Shown one piece after another: positions 35,535-48,500 of a stretch of DNA of 64,000 nucleotides. The stretch covers positions 18,473,515 to 18,537,514 of the forward strand of contig NW_022881603.1 in NCBI RefSeq assembly GCF_003369915.1, written 5' to 3'. Below the pieces are notes generated by a model that saw only the letters and a program-made list of their open reading frames with translations, was not told the origin of the DNA and did no database searches. The DNA comes from Drosophila miranda. Lineage: Eukaryota; Arthropoda; Insecta; Diptera; Drosophilidae. Each line of letters opens with the position of its first letter. The first letter of the stretch is position 1. A program made the translations under genes and the position numbers.

Positions 35535-36181
35535 TGTTCAGGCCAGCAGCAGACGATTGCCGCGCACTGTGCCAACTTCGTGCGCTCCGGTCTCAACTCG
35601 CTCTTGCGCGCTCGGAGGGGCGCTCGGGAGACTTTACGACCCACGATCCACCCGGCGCTCAAGCCATCATGGAGCATAGATCGTAAGGCCTAGTTTTAGT
35701 TACGTTTCCCACCCCGCTACAAGCTGTCGTCGTGCACATACGCGCACCTACAGTCCACATACATACATACATATATACCGAAATACAAGGAACATATTTA
35801 TTGGAACAACTCTGACTTCTTCTTTTGGATATTTTCCCACTCGTCGCTAGAAAGCCGCTCCGGTGATCCGCCCTCCTACAAACATTGGTCCTTCGAGCCG
35901 GATCTTCGCCTTCCCCATAAGGAGAAGCTTACCCCAGCCAGCATCGGCGGATCGCTCTAGGTTCAAGATAAGTAAGCCCAACACCAGTGCAGTGATTTTG
36001 TGCGAGTTTTCCATCCCAGTCCGAGTACCCGTGGCATACATATGTACATATGTATTCATTTCTCGCTCTAGCTCCAAATTAAACCATACTTCGTTCTGCC
36101 AACGGTTGTGGCCACCTACTTCTCCAAAGGTTTAATTTGATCCGAGCAAGCTCCTGCGGTCAACCTCCGATCCAGTGTATA
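35535..36181 (+). mobile_element. BEL-Pao element, left LTR (5' portion)
   Basis: AT-rich host DNA gives way at 35535 to TGTTCAGGCCAGCAGCAGAC. The same sequence recurs at 48935 downstream of the BEL pol gene and matches for at least 340 bp, with small differences (an 8-bp TACA-repeat length change near 35760 and a few substitutions). A TGTT start is typical for BEL-Pao LTRs, so this is interpreted as the 5' LTR, interrupted at 36181 by the gypsy-group insertion. The remainder continues at 43202. Confidence 0.65.
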
Positions 36182-36432
36182 AGTTAACACAATCGATCGA
36201 AAAAATATATAAAAACAAGATCAGCCGTTATACAGGGGATGTTGCCCAGCGACACCGGAGTTTTGGGTACGCAACAATGTTGCAGAACGAGCAGTGAGCG
36301 TCGGGAGTGCTGGGAACTTACTTGTAAGCAGTAGAGTAGTTCGGGGGGAGAAATCAACCGCGTCGGCCGTTGCCACGCCTATCTCAAACCGAATAAAATA
36401 AAATAAAAATTGAAAGAAATAAAATTAAAATT
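36182..36432 (+). repeat. 5' LTR of the gypsy-group element
   Basis: 251 bp, nearly identical to the 3' LTR. Differences include one more G-pair in a G-run (CGGGGGGAG versus CGGGGGAG) and GCCGTTGCC versus GCCGTCGCC. It ends TAAAATT before the primer-binding site. Confidence 0.92.
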
Positions 36433-36788
36433 GGCGCCCAACTAATTCGAACCCACGGCAAAACCTGAACCAGCGGCAAAAATAAAAAACCAATACACGC
36501 AATTGAACATAAAAAAAAAAAACAGATCCAGCAGCATCTGGAAGACAAAGAAGACACCATACTACCATACACCATAAACCGTACACCATACACCACCATA
36601 CACCTACCAACAAGAAGACATCAAGAAGCAGCTATACTAACATAGTTTATGACAAAGAACATGTGAGTAGAGTGTTCATTAAAAAAAAAAAAAAAAAAAA
36701 ACTCAAAACCCCACATAAAACACAATTTAGTCTTGCAAGTTGATTGATAGTGAAATAAATAAAAACAGGTGCATTTTTTGTTTAGGTT
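36433..36788 (+). other. Leader of the gypsy-group element
   Basis: Untranslated leader between the primer-binding site and gag. It contains ACCATAC repeats near 36560-36605 and a 20-base A-run near 36680. No gene. Confidence 0.7.
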
Positions 36789-38129
36789 ATGAGTGATAAG
36801 GAAGTACAAGATTTGGTAAAAGAATTTCAGAAACTAAAAGGAACAAATTATCAGGAAGACGTAATAGAGAACATAAATTTAGAAATGAATATATCAAACG
36901 AGCAGCTCAGACTCATGATAGAGGCCGCGGTTTCAAGCGCACTAGCCGTACAGGAACAGAGCTTCACTTCAAAACTACAGGGTATTCAGGAGAGCTTAAA
37001 TAGTGTACAAATTAACGCTCCTCAAGTGGTGGCGTACAAGGATGCAGAGATAAGAACAGACGTTGTCTGTAATGAGACTCTTGATATTATGAAATCCCTG
37101 CCCGACTTTGAGGGAAAGAATGAAACCTATGTCTCATGGAGGAAGGCTGCGCATACCGCATACAAAGTTTATGAGAAATTTGACGGTAGCTCAAAACATT
37201 ATCAAGCTTTAGGAATACTGAGAAACAAAGTTAAGAACTCAGCTGATATGGTACTCTCTTCTTTCGACACTCCCCTTAATTTTAAAGCCATTATAGATCG
37301 ACTAGACTTTACGTACGCAGACAAACGACCAATATACTTAATTGAACAAGAGATGTCAACGCTCCGGCAGGGAAATTTTACATTATTACAGTACTATGAC
37401 GAAGTAGAAAAGAAACTGACCCTCCTTATAAACAAAACAATTATGACTAACGAAACCACTGTAGCTTCTTCATTGAATGAGAAATACAGAGCGGACGCTC
37501 TACGAGTGTTCATCTCAGGAATCAAGAAGACTTTAAGTGATGTTCTATTCTCGGCAAGACCAAAAGATCTACCCTCTGCTTTGGCATTGGCTCAAGAAGT
37601 TGAGGCTAATCATGATCGATATATGTTCGCTTCAAACTACGCCCGTAGCATAGAAGAAAAAGCTCAGAGAACTGAACAAAGACAGCATGGCAGAGAGAAT
37701 TTAATGACGGACACAAGGCAAAGACAACTAGGGAAACTCCCACAGTATAGGAAACAAGAATTTTTACCAAAATCAGAACAGGGCCAACCAATGGACGTGG
37801 ACACATCCTCACGTTTTAGGCAGACTACTCAGTATCAACAAAATAGCGCGCTTCAGAGACAAAACCAGTGGCAAAGTCAGCAACAAAACAACCAATCGGA
37901 CTACAACAACCAGGGACAAACAAACAAGCAACCGAACAATAGTAGCGCACGTTTTACGGGACCGAAACAACAAAGAATTAACCACGTAGAAGCAGAAGAT
38001 ACCCTACTCGATCAGGAAGAACAGGATTACCAAACTATAGCAAACGCCGAAGTTGATGGCATAGAAAACGACCTTTCAGATTATGACCAGATTAATTTTT
38101 TTGACATAACTCCTTGCTTCCGTTCATAG
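36789..38129 (+). CDS. Gag of the gypsy-group element
   Basis: Open frame of 446 codons from ATG 36789 with no internal stop. The N-terminal part is helical, and the central portion resembles the retrotransposon gag capsid (SLPDFEGKNETYVSWRKAA, ERQGNF-like and DALRVFISGIKKTLSDVLF segments). The C-terminal third is Q/N-rich and basic with no zinc knuckle, as in many Drosophila errantiviruses. It overlaps the start of pol in another frame at 38114-38129, consistent with pol expression by frameshifting. Confidence 0.85.
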   Translation: MSDKEVQDLVKEFQKLKGTNYQEDVIENINLEMNISNEQLRLMIEAAVSSALAVQEQSFTSKLQGIQESLNSVQINAPQVVAYKDAEIRTDVVCNETLDIMKSLPDFEGKNETYVSWRKAAHTAYKVYEKFDGSSKHYQALGILRNKVKNSADMVLSSFDTPLNFKAIIDRLDFTYADKRPIYLIEQEMSTLRQGNFTLLQYYDEVEKKLTLLINKTIMTNETTVASSLNEKYRADALRVFISGIKKTLSDVLFSARPKDLPSALALAQEVEANHDRYMFASNYARSIEEKAQRTEQRQHGRENLMTDTRQRQLGKLPQYRKQEFLPKSEQGQPMDVDTSSRFRQTTQYQQNSALQRQNQWQSQQQNNQSDYNNQGQTNKQPNNSSARFTGPKQQRINHVEAEDTLLDQEEQDYQTIANAEVDGIENDLSDYDQINFFDITPCFRS

Positions 38130-41100
38130 AAAGGACAGTAGCAGGGAGAACAATCAAATTACTCATAGATACAGGAGCTTCTAAAAACTACATAAAACCA
38201 TTAAAAGAACTAAAAGAACTAAAACATATTACCCTAGTAAATAAACCCTTCCGAGTGAAGTCAATCCATGGCTATAGTGGCATAGACAAAAAATGTATAA
38301 TGCACCTTTTCAATACCAACTCAACATTTTTTTTACTACCAAACCTCACGACATTTGACGTTATAATTGGACTTGACCTATTAAAACAGAGTGACGTTCT
38401 ACTGGACTTAAAGAATAAGAAATTAATAACAAACTTCGGTTCCGAAACAATCCAATTTTTAAAATGTGCAAACATAAATTTCAAAAATGTCGAGGAAATA
38501 CAGGTCCCTGAGACTATATCCCAAAAGTTTCAGGAAACCGAACAGGGGTTTTCGCAGACCCAAATGAAGCACTCCCATATAATACAAATATCATTGGGAC
38601 TATCCGAACAGAAAATGAAGATCCCATATATTCAAAATTGTACCCATATCCAATGGGCGTTTCAGAATTCGTAAATGCAGAAACTCAAGACTTGTTGAAA
38701 GGTGGTATAATACGACCGTCTCGGTCACCATACAACAACCCCGTTTGGGTTGTAGACAAAAAAGCTACCGATGAACAGGGAAATAAAAAAAAAACGTTTG
38801 GTCATAGATTTCAGGAAACTAAATTTAAAAACAACAGATGACAAATATCCCATTCCCAATATAGTTTCTATATTATCCAACTTGGGTACAGCTAAATACT
38901 TTACAACCCTAGATCTTAAATCTGGATTCCATCAGATTTTACTTGCAGAAAAAGATAGAGAAAAAACAGCTTTCTCCGTAGCAAGTGGGAAGTATGAGTT
39001 CTGTAGACTCCCCTTTGGCTTGAAAAATGCACCTAGTATTATTCAGAGGGCCATTGACGACGTGCTCAGAGAGCAAATTGGGAAAACTTGCTATGTTTAT
39101 GTCGATGATGTAATCATTTTTTCCGAAAACATGGAAAGCCATGTCAAGCATATCGCATGGGTCTTAGACAAACTGTACGATGCCAATATGAGAGTTTCGC
39201 GCGAAAAATCGCACTTTTTCAAGGAGAATGTCGAATACTTAGGATTCGTCGTCTCAAGTAATGGTACAAAAACATGCCCCAATAAAGTGGAAGCGATTCG
39301 TAACTACGAACAACCAACCACTTTGTTCAACGTCAGATCATTCCTTGGACTTGCAAGTTACTATAGATGTTTTATTAAAGACTCCATAGCTAAACCCATA
39401 AGTGACATCCTTAAGGGCGAAAATGGCAAGGTAAGCGCCGGACAGTCAAAGAAAATACCAGTCAAATTAGACGAAAGTCAGTGCGCGGCATTCAATAAAC
39501 TAAAATAGATTCTGGCATCCGAAAGCGTAATGTTACTCTATCCTGACTATAAGAAAGCATTTGACCTAACAACAGATGCTTCGTCCTTCGGTCTGGGAGC
39601 CGTCTTATCACAAGACGGGAAGCCAATTACCATGATATCAAGGACACTAAATGATAGGGAACTTAACTTTGCAACAAACGAAAGAGAGCTGCTCGCTATA
39701 GTTTGGGCTTTGAAAAACCTCAGAAACTATCTATACGGAGTAAAAAATTTAAATATTTTTACAGACCATCAGCCTCTAACGTTTGCAGTTTCTGATCGCA
39801 ACCCAAACGCAAAAATAAGACGTTGGAAAGCTCTCATAGACGAGTACAATGCAAATATCTTCTACAAGCCAGCAAAAGAAAACTTCGTCGCTGACGCACT
39901 ATCACGACACAACATCCATACCTTAGAAGATGATGCATAGTCAGACAGGGCCACAATACCCAGCGAAATATCACTTACATACACTATAGAATCAACAGAC
40001 AAACCAATCAACTGTTTTCGAAACCAAATTATAATAGAGGAACATGATGTAGCTTCAAATCGCACAACCATTTTGTTCGGTGAAAAGATCCGACATACAA
40101 TATATTTCTCAAGTAGGGACTCGTTAATTAAAAAAATAAGTGACGCTGTCAAAAAAGATGTCGCAAATGCAATCCACTGCGAATTACCCATATTAGCATT
40201 CATTCAACATAAATTAATAGAAACATTTCCAACAACAATATTCCGATACACAAAACATATAGTAAATGACATTTTGGACAAGAACGAACAAAAAGAAATA
40301 GTTATTACAGAACACAATAGAGCCCATAGGGCGGCACAGGAGAATGTAAAACAAATTTTACAAGACTATTTTTTCCCGAAAATGACCAAATTAGCAGTCG
40401 AGGTTGTTGCAAATTGCAAAATTTGTCAAACGGCCAAGTACAACCGACACCCACAAAAACAAATACTTGGGGAAACACCCATACCCTCGTATGTGGGCGA
40501 AATGCTACATATCGACGTATATTCAACCGATAAAAAATATTTCCTCACATGCATAGACAAGCTTTCAAAATTTGCAGTTGTCCAACCCATCGCTTCAAGA
40601 ACAATAGTTGACATACAATCAGCAATTTTACAACTTATCAATTTTTACCGGAACACCAAGACGATCTATTGCGATAACGAACCTTCCATAAAGTCCGAGA
40701 CTATAAAATCATTATTAAGTAACCAATATAACATTCAAATTATAAATGCTCCACCACTTCATAGTACTTCCAATGGACAAGTCGAAAGATTCCATAGCAC
40801 CCTTAATGACATTGCGAGATGTTTAACAGCCCAAAGGAAGCTTACAAATACTGTGGAAACGATACTTCAAGCAACTATTGAATACAATAACACAGTTCAC
40901 TCCGTAACGAAGAAACGTCCGGTCGATGTAATTCACTCGTCCTCCCCTGAACTTGAGGTGGAAATCAGGAATAGAGTTCATAAAGCACAACAACTCCAAA
41001 TGAAAAAACTGAATGAAGTAAGACATGATAGACAGTTTCAAGTAGGTGACACAGTCCTTGTAAAAGCAAACAAACGATTAGGAAACAAACTGACACCTTT

Positions 41101-41185
41101 GTACACCGAAAATAAAATCGAGGCAGACTTGGGGACAACGGTCCTAATAAAAGGAAGGGTGGTCCACAAGGACAATTTAAGATAG
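38114..41185 (+). pseudogene. Pol of the gypsy-group element (PR-RT-RNaseH-IN), disrupted
   Basis: Domains in order: protease (LLIDTGAS near 38160), reverse transcriptase with YVYVDDVIIF near 39097, RNase H (LTTDASSFGLGAVLS, FATNERELLAIVWAL) and integrase with an HHCC finger and the catalytic pattern HIDVYS, YCDNEPS, GQVERFHS. Lesions: a frameshift around the A-run at 38786, a TAG at 39506 between RT and RNase H, and a TAG at 39938 after RNase H. The frame is otherwise conserved and ends at 41185. The copy cannot encode a full polyprotein. Described only; no repaired sequence is given. Confidence 0.85.
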
Positions 41186-41489
41186 ACATCAGTTCATAAT
41201 GAGTTCATATTCCTCTTCACTATTCAATATACAACAATAATAGAGGATACAGAAGAGTTAAGAAACCAATTCCTACAATCGCAAATGAGACATTACTTTC
41301 AAGAAACAGAATAATTATTTCAGAATTAAAAGCATTAATGTTATCAGTTACACTTGCAAAGATAGGAATTGTTAACCCTTCCGTATTAGACTCTCACGAT
41401 TTGAGAAGAATAATTAATGAACACTCTACGAATTTAACTATTACTGATTTAATAGAGGAAGCTAAAATCAAAGTTTTATTTAATAATGA

Positions 41490-42378
41490 ACAATAGTTCA
41501 CATACAATCAGCAATTTTACAACTTATCAATTTTTACCGGAACACCAAGACGATCTATTGCGATAACGAACCTTCAATAAAGTCCAAGACAATAAAATCA
41601 TTATTAAGTAACCAATATAACATTCAAATTATAAATTCTCCACCACTTCATAGTACTTCCAATGGACAAGTCGAAAGATTCCATAGCACCCTTAATGACA
41701 TTGCGAGATGTTTAACAGCCCAAAGGAAGCTTACAAATACTGTGGAAACGATACTTCAAGCAACTATTGAATACAATAACACAGTTCACTCCGTAACGAA
41801 GAAACGTCCGGTCGATGTAATTCACTCGTCCTCCCCTGAACTTGAGGTGGAAATCAGGAATAGAGTTCATAAAGCACAACAACTCCAAATGAAAAAACTG
41901 AATGAAGTAAGACATGATAGACAGTTTCAAGTAGGTGACACAGTCCTTGTAAAAGCAAACAAACGATTAGGAAACAAACTGACACCTTTGTACACCGAAA
42001 ATAAAATCGAGGCAGACTTGGGGACAACGGTCCTAATAAAAGGAAGGGTGGTCCACAAGGACAATTTAAGATAGACATCAGTTCATAATGAGTTCATATT
42101 CCTCTTCACTATTTAATATACAACAATAATAGAGGATACAGAAGAGTTAAGAAACCAATTCCTACAACCGCAAATGAGACATTACTTTCAAGAAACAGAA
42201 TAATTATTTCAGAATTAAAAGCATTAATGTTATCAGTTACACTTGCAAAGATAGGAATTGTTAACCCTTCCGTATTAGACTCTCACGATTTGAGAAGAAT
42301 AATTAATGAACACTCTACGAATTTAACTATTACTGATTTAATAGAGGAAGCTAAAATCAAAGTTTTATTTAATAATGA
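41490..42378 (+). repeat. 889-bp tandem duplication of the integrase-env junction
   Basis: The segment 40601-41489 is repeated directly at 41490-42378 at an offset of 889 bp with few substitutions. It carries the second half of integrase (from the ISAILQLINFYRNTK-equivalent region to the pol stop) plus the beginning of the remaining env-like sequence. The first copy is truncated in env by the junction. The second copy continues into later env sequence. Confidence 0.9.
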
Positions 42379-42780
42379 ATTCTTTCCTAAGCCTTAAATA
42401 TTCTGTAAGATTAATCTGTAATCACCCTGTTGAGCACAACGGCATCACAATTAACTTCGCCGAAGACGAAAAATTGCCGACGGTGGTAACCATGTTACAG
42501 CTATCGGAAACTGCGCTACCACTCTTACAACAACATTCTGTAAAAAACTTCCCTACACAACTTGTGCGCAGCAACTACACTCCGGTGTCATCGCGCACTG
42601 TCCAACTCGGCCCAGCCATCTCGAACCTGTAACACGCATCGATGATGGCATAATCATCATAAACGACATAGTGGATACAATCGATAAACAGAACTACGCG
42701 AGGAAGTCTCCAGGATCAACAGTATCCACATTCCTCGACATAACAAACCATGAAGACGTACCGAGCTTGCCGTACTTATA
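42150..42780 (+). pseudogene. Relic of the errantivirus env gene
   Basis: Translated fragments such as ISELKALMLSVTLAKIGIVN and NLTITDLIEEAKIKVLFNNE, followed by a cysteine-containing region and a short C-terminal tail, match the conserved middle and end of insect errantivirus envelope proteins. The N-terminal part is missing and later parts are in different frames. It is therefore a non-functional remnant. Confidence 0.7.
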
Positions 42781-42947
42781 AAGGTTAAGTATGGAAACTT
42801 ACGACACATCGACCAACTGGAATCAGGACTCGTAAGAAGACCGATAATATCTGGATTGGCTCCGAGAAACAGACGCCAACGTGACCTCCAAGTGCTAATT
42901 GACGGCTTAAAGGAATCCGAGGACGTCTTCCACTTAAGTGAAGGAGG

Positions 42948-43197
42948 AGTTAACACAATCGATCGAAAAAATATATAAAAACAAGATCAGCCGTTATACA
43001 GGGGATGTTGCCCAGCGACACCGGAGTTTTGGGTACGCAACAATGTTGCAGAACGAGCAGTGAGCGTCGGGAGTGCTGGGAACTTACTTGTAAGCAGTAG
43101 AGTAGTTCGGGGGAGAAATCAACCGCGTCGGCCGTCGCCACGCCTATCTCAAACCGAATAAAATAAAATAAAAATTGAAAGAAATAAAATTAAAATT
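42948..43197 (+). repeat. 3' LTR of the gypsy-group element
   Basis: 250 bp matching the 5' LTR, preceded by the polypurine tract and followed by the TATA target duplication. Confidence 0.92.
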
Positions 43198-43201
43198 TAT
43201 A

Positions 43202-44240
43202 TATTCCTACCTCTCCCAGCTACCAGCTGAGCTTTGGTTGCTGACATATGCACATGCATACAAGCACATGTACACATCGCAAACGCAATCCAAGCAATTG
43301 GTTTGTTGTTTTTTTTTTCCATGCTCAACGCTCCATCGGTTTTCGGTTTTATAAATAGAGAAAATAAATCACTGCGTCTCCGTATTTAACTAATTACATA
43401 TATTGCCAACAAAGATAAGACACGATCCATACATACGGCACCACATATATATTTATCTTACATATACATACATACGTACGCATTTTAAAATTATACATAT
43501 TGCATATAAAACGGTCATCCACCGTTTTAACCGTTGTTTTACATCTCGCCAAAAAGTTGGGTCGTCAACCCAAGCCACTGTACATAGCACTTACATCCAT
43601 ACGCACACACATACAAGCAGCAGCAGCGGTGCATTCGTTTCGTTTTTCCTTTCGCTTTCGCTTCTCCACCGTTTGCTTGCGCTGTTGTTGGTGGGAGAAT
43701 ATTTTTCGGTGCCGCGCTTGACCGTAACGGAACGCCAAGTGTAGCGCTACCCAGCACTTCGAGGGTATATTGTTTTCAACATTCGTTTGCAACCGACTCT
43801 ATATAGGGGTACCTTGTGCATCCATATCATTGCTCATCCTTATTAGTCGCTCTTGGTTGGCCCTTTGTTTTTTATTTGATCGTAGTATTTTATATTTATA
43901 TATTCCGGCCACGGTGCCCGACTTCTACTATATAAATACTCGCGATAAATCCCGCCAAGGCCACATAACCACGGTTCGTCGTTCACAACTTCCACTTCTC
44001 CATTTCCGCTCACCTGCTTTGCGACTCTGATACGCGCTATCGCAAATCCATCAGCCAACCATGCGGGGGAGTTCGCTGAGTTTGACCCATCCACCCAGCT
44101 CCAAGGGCTCAATCACTACGCCCACAGCTTCCCGTCCGGCCCCAGCTGAGCGAGGTCCGACCACGTCCAGGGCTCACACACCACATGCCTTTGAGGCCTT
44201 GTTGCTCCCCTCGGTCGTCCCTCGCACGGTTCCGAGCACT
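43202..44240 (+). mobile_element. BEL-Pao left LTR (3' portion) and leader
   Basis: Continuation of the BEL element after the gypsy insertion. AATAAA occurs near 43362, and TATA-like sequences occur near 43799 and 43930. The LTR end and primer-binding site could not be placed with confidence. An ATG at 44061 is in frame with gag, but the more gag-like start is 44241. Confidence 0.5.
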
Positions 44241-45535
44241 ATGGCCCAATCGGTCGCCAGTTCCGCACGGTCTAAGTTTGCCTTGGCTGCAAGCAGACTG
44301 ACACGCTTCGACCAGAAGCTCAGCGCTCCAGATGCTAGCACACCAACCCGCTCGCTCTCCCAAGTCCATCGAGATCAACTCCGAAGCCTGTGGGCGAAGG
44401 TGGACGCGGAGTTCGAGGCCTGTGTGGAGGCGATAACGGAAGTAGATCCAGAGGGGGCAGCTGACGTCCAGGGGATGTACGATGACTGCTACGCGGTCTA
44501 CGCGCAATGCCTTGCCGAACTGAACGATCAGCTCGAACCCCCGACTGTCCCTCACACGCCTCAACTGGCCATTCAAGTGCCGACTTCCGGCGGTTGCCGT
44601 CTTCCTCCATGTGACACTGATGTTTTCAGTGGGGACTACCAGCAGTGGCCCACGTTCCGAGACCTGTTCACCGCCATATATATAGAGAACCCGAGGTTGG
44701 CTCCAGTAGAAAAACTGTTCCACCTCAACAAAAAAACAAGCGGTGAGGCCCACGACATAGTGGCACAGGCTCCACTCACGAACGAAGGGTTCGCGTCCGC
44801 ATGGAGCGCCCTCCGTGAGCGTTTCCAAAACAAGAGGCTGATACTCAAAGCCCAGCTGAAGATCCTTTTCAGTCTGCCCCAAATCCGCACCGAGTCAGCT
44901 GCAGCGCTAAAAGAGCTTCAGAGGGCCGTCCACAAGTGCCTTACGACACTCAACCACTCCGAGGTCTCCACAGACAGCATTTTCGCTGACGGAGTGTTTG
45001 TGTACCTCATATCCGCGAAGTTGCCGAAAGCGACTTTGGAGCTTTGGGAGCAGTCCGTGACACACAAGTCCGAAATTCCCACCTGGCACGCTATGGACAA
45101 GTTCCTGGCGGAGCGGTACCTGTCTCTCGAGGTGACCGAGGATGGCCATCCAGGCATGGAGACTCAGGCCCACTCCAGGGCGAGTCTACCCATGTCAGAG
45201 AGTTCAAAGGGCAATCCCAACCCATTCCGTTCCCAAGGGAGCCCTGTTGCAAGGCGGGTTCACTCGTTCGGAACAACTGTGGATCCGAAGCGGAGAACGT
45301 GTGATCTTTGCTCCAAAGAGAACCATCCGATCCGGGTATGCCCTCAATTCCTTCAGATGAGACCTGATGCTCGCTCCAGCTATATTAAGCAAAAAATGAT
45401 TTGCTTAAACTGTTTCGCAAGAGGTCACCAGATTCGTGAATGCCAAAGCGCCCACAACTGCAACACGTGTGGAGACCGGCATCATACGCTTCCAGCCAAT
45501 CCGTGCCCAACTCCGTACCACTTCCGACTCCTGCC
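44241..45535 (+). pseudogene. BEL-Pao gag with zinc knuckles, frameshifted at its end
   Basis: Starts MAQSVASSARSKFALAASRL. It contains the BEL gag-type (DUF1759) segment with FSGDYQQWPTFRDLFTAIY and KLFHLNKKTSGEAHDIV. Cysteine knuckles follow near the C-terminus: CDLCSKENHPIRVC, CLNCFARGHQIREC and CNTCGDRHH. Around 45490-45510 the frame changes; the downstream protease frame continues in a different register, so gag-pol is interrupted here by an apparent 1-nt indel. Confidence 0.85.
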
Positions 45536-48500
45536 GAAGCTCAGCCTAGCGTTCAGAACTATTTCACCTCGGGCAAGAGGGCGGTACTTCTGGGCACGGC
45601 TATTATTAATATTTGCCACTTGGGGACAAACTTTCGCGCACGCGCTCTAATCGACCCGGGCTCCGAGGCGACGTTCATTACGGAACGTCTCTTCCAGATC
45701 ATTAAGTTGCCATTCCGACTCGCCCAGGCACAGGTCTCGGGCCTCAATCAGACCATATCCGCTCAGTCCAAGAAGCTCTGCCATTTTTCCATCCGCTCCC
45801 CGACTAAGCCGGGCTTACACTTGGACGCCACAGCCTATGTCCTGCCGGAACTATCAGGCGGCTCACAAACGAACATCTGTGGATCTCTCCTCGGACAGGA
45901 GACCATTTTCGGATGGGTTCTTACAGGCCCAGTGCCAAACACGGTACAAGGCAGGGTCGCATCCTTCTCCACGCAAATTTCCACCGAGCTAGAGACTCCG
46001 TTAGACAAACTGCTCACAAAGTTTTGGGAGGTGGAGGACATTCCTACTAAAATAGAAAGCGAGTCGGATTCGTACTGCGAAAGAAATTTCCTCCGAACTA
46101 CGTCAAGAACGCCAAGCGGGAAATACGTCGTCACGTTACCGTTTCGCGACCCAGATCATCTCGGATCAGATCTGGGGTATTCAAGGGCAACCGCGCTGGC
46201 CCAGATCCTATGAAACGAAAATCGCTTGAAAAGAAACAGTCCCCTACAAGAGCAGTACGACACCGTGATCCAAGAATACCTAGAGCTTGGACACATGACA
46301 GAAGTTCTTCCGACTCATGGGTCCTCAACCTACTACCTGCCGCACCACGCTGTCTTCAAGCCGGATAGCACCACCACGAAAGTCCGCGTTGTATTTAACG
46401 CATGCAGCCCGTCGACTAACGGTATCAGCTTGAATGACCTTCTGCACCCCGGCCCTGTTCTCCAGTCCGACTTAACCCTTCAGATCCTGAAGTGGCGCTA
46501 CTACCGGTACGTCTTCAATGCTGACATCACCAAGATGTATCGGCAGATTTGGGTAGATCCGAAGCACACCCCCTTCCAGCGAATTTTGTTTCGCAACAAG
46601 GAGGGCGAGATGACTATGAGTTGCAAACTGTCACCTTTGGAGTCAATTGTGCTCCCTTTCTCGCCATCCGGGTGTTGCAACAGCTTGCAGACGATGTCCA
46701 GTCCCGATTCCCAAGAGCCAGTCACATCATTCGGTCCTGTATGTATGTCGACGACGTCCTAGCGGGAGCAGACTCTCCCACTGAGGCTCAACTAGCTATC
46801 CGCGAGTTACAGGGCGCCCTGAGTTCTGCCGGGTTTCCACTGAGAAAATGGACGTCCAACCACAAGGATATCCTGACTACCATTCCGAATGACCATCTCC
46901 TTCACCCCGACTTCCTTGAACTCGAGGCAGAACGCACAGCCAAGACTCTCGGAATTCGCTGGAAGGCGACAACAGACGATTTCTTCTTCGTTCCGCCAGA
47001 ACTGGCATCTACGGCATCCAATACCAAGCGAGCGGTGCTTTCCCAGATAGCAAGGTTGTTCGACCCTGCGGGCTGGTTGGCGCCTTTCATTGTCCGGTCA
47101 AAGATCTTCATCTGGTTGCAAGAAGTGGGATGGGACGAAGATCTTCCGACCGAGATGCGTCAGCGCTGGCAGAGTTTTCTGCGGAGCTACTCCGCTCTCG
47201 ACCAGATCCGCATTCCAAGGTGGATTGGCTCCGAACCAGCTGTAAGGGTCGAGCATCACGGATTTTGCGATGCGTCCGAAAAGGCGTACGGTGCGGCGAT
47301 CTACGTACGCATCGAGACTGACCACCTGGTCAAGGTGCAGTTGCTTACCGCGAAAACACGAGTCGCACCCGTTAAGACTGTATCGCTCCCCCGGTTAGAG
47401 CTGTGCGGCGCCGTGCTGCTGTCCGAAATGGCGACGGCTATCCTGCCAAATATGCCAAGCGCACCTACAACCTGTTACTTCTGGACAGATTCCGCTATAG
47501 TCCTGTCCTGGCTGAAAAAGCCTGCTTGCCACTGGACTACCTTCGTGGCCAACCGAGTGACCAGAATTTCGCAAGCCACCGGGGTCGAGAATTGGGGTCA
47601 CGTTCCGTCCGCACAAAATCCCGCCGACCTCGCCAGCAGGGGCGTATCCTTACAGGAGCTCGTCGAGAACCAACTCTGGTGGCACGGACCAGCGTGGTTG
47701 CAAGGGCCCCGGCATCAATGGCCAGCCAAAGGCGGGGACGATCCCGTGATAACCCTCGAGCAACGTGCTCTGAAGGTTCATTTTGCACCGAGCCCATCCG
47801 AAGACTTCCTCGATCGGTTCTCCAATCTGGAGAGAGCCCTGCGAGTCCGTGCTTATGTCCTTCGCTTCACAAAACGCTGCCGGAAGCTGGTCACCGGACA
47901 AGAGGACCACCTTGCAAGCGAAGACATTACCGAAGCTGAGCGCACTCTTATCCTAGAGACTCAGCGCAGGGAATACTCCCAAGAGCATCACTGCCTAAGC
48001 GAGAAGCGGCCAGTGCCAAGGTCAAGTTCTATCCTGAATTTGAACCCGTTCCTAGACCAACATGGGCTCATAAGAGCATGTGGCCGTATCGCAACTTCTA
48101 CCTTTCTGAAGTACGACGAACGGCATCCCATTATTCTGCCGTACCGCTGCCGGCTATCCCGCCTTCTCGCGCAATTCACCCACCGGATAACTCTTCATGG
48201 CGTGAACCAACTAATGGTGCGACTTATCCGATCCATGTTCCGGATTCCCAAGGTTCAGAAACTCATGAAGGGGGTGGTAAACTCCTGCAAGGTATGCGTC
48301 ATCCACAGACAGAAGTTGCAAGCCCAAATGATGGGTGATCTTCCTACGGAACGAACGTCCTTTTCCAGACCGTTCACGCACACCGGAATTGACTACGCGG
48401 GTCCCTTCGAAATACGGAATTACACAGGCAGAGCGTGCCTGATAACCAAGGGGTATGTGTGTGTGTTCGTGTGTTTTTCCACGAAGGCGATCCATTTGGA

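Larger units (their letters stand above)
36178..43201 (+). mobile_element. Gypsy-group (errantivirus-like) LTR retrotransposon nested in the BEL LTR
   Basis: Complete 7.0-kb insertion with two LTRs of about 250 bp, 36182-36432 and 42948-43197. They start AGTTAACAC and are flanked by the 4-bp target duplication TATA at 36178-36181 and 43198-43201. TGGCGCCCAACTA immediately follows the 5' LTR as primer-binding site, resembling the tRNA-Lys type. A polypurine tract AAGTGAAGGAGG precedes the 3' LTR. AGTTAAC termini and a TATA target site are features of the Drosophila gypsy group. Inside are gag, a pol with several lesions, an 889-bp internal duplication and an env relic. The copy is defective by its coding lesions. 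LTR divergence is low, so insertion is probably recent. Confidence 0.92.
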
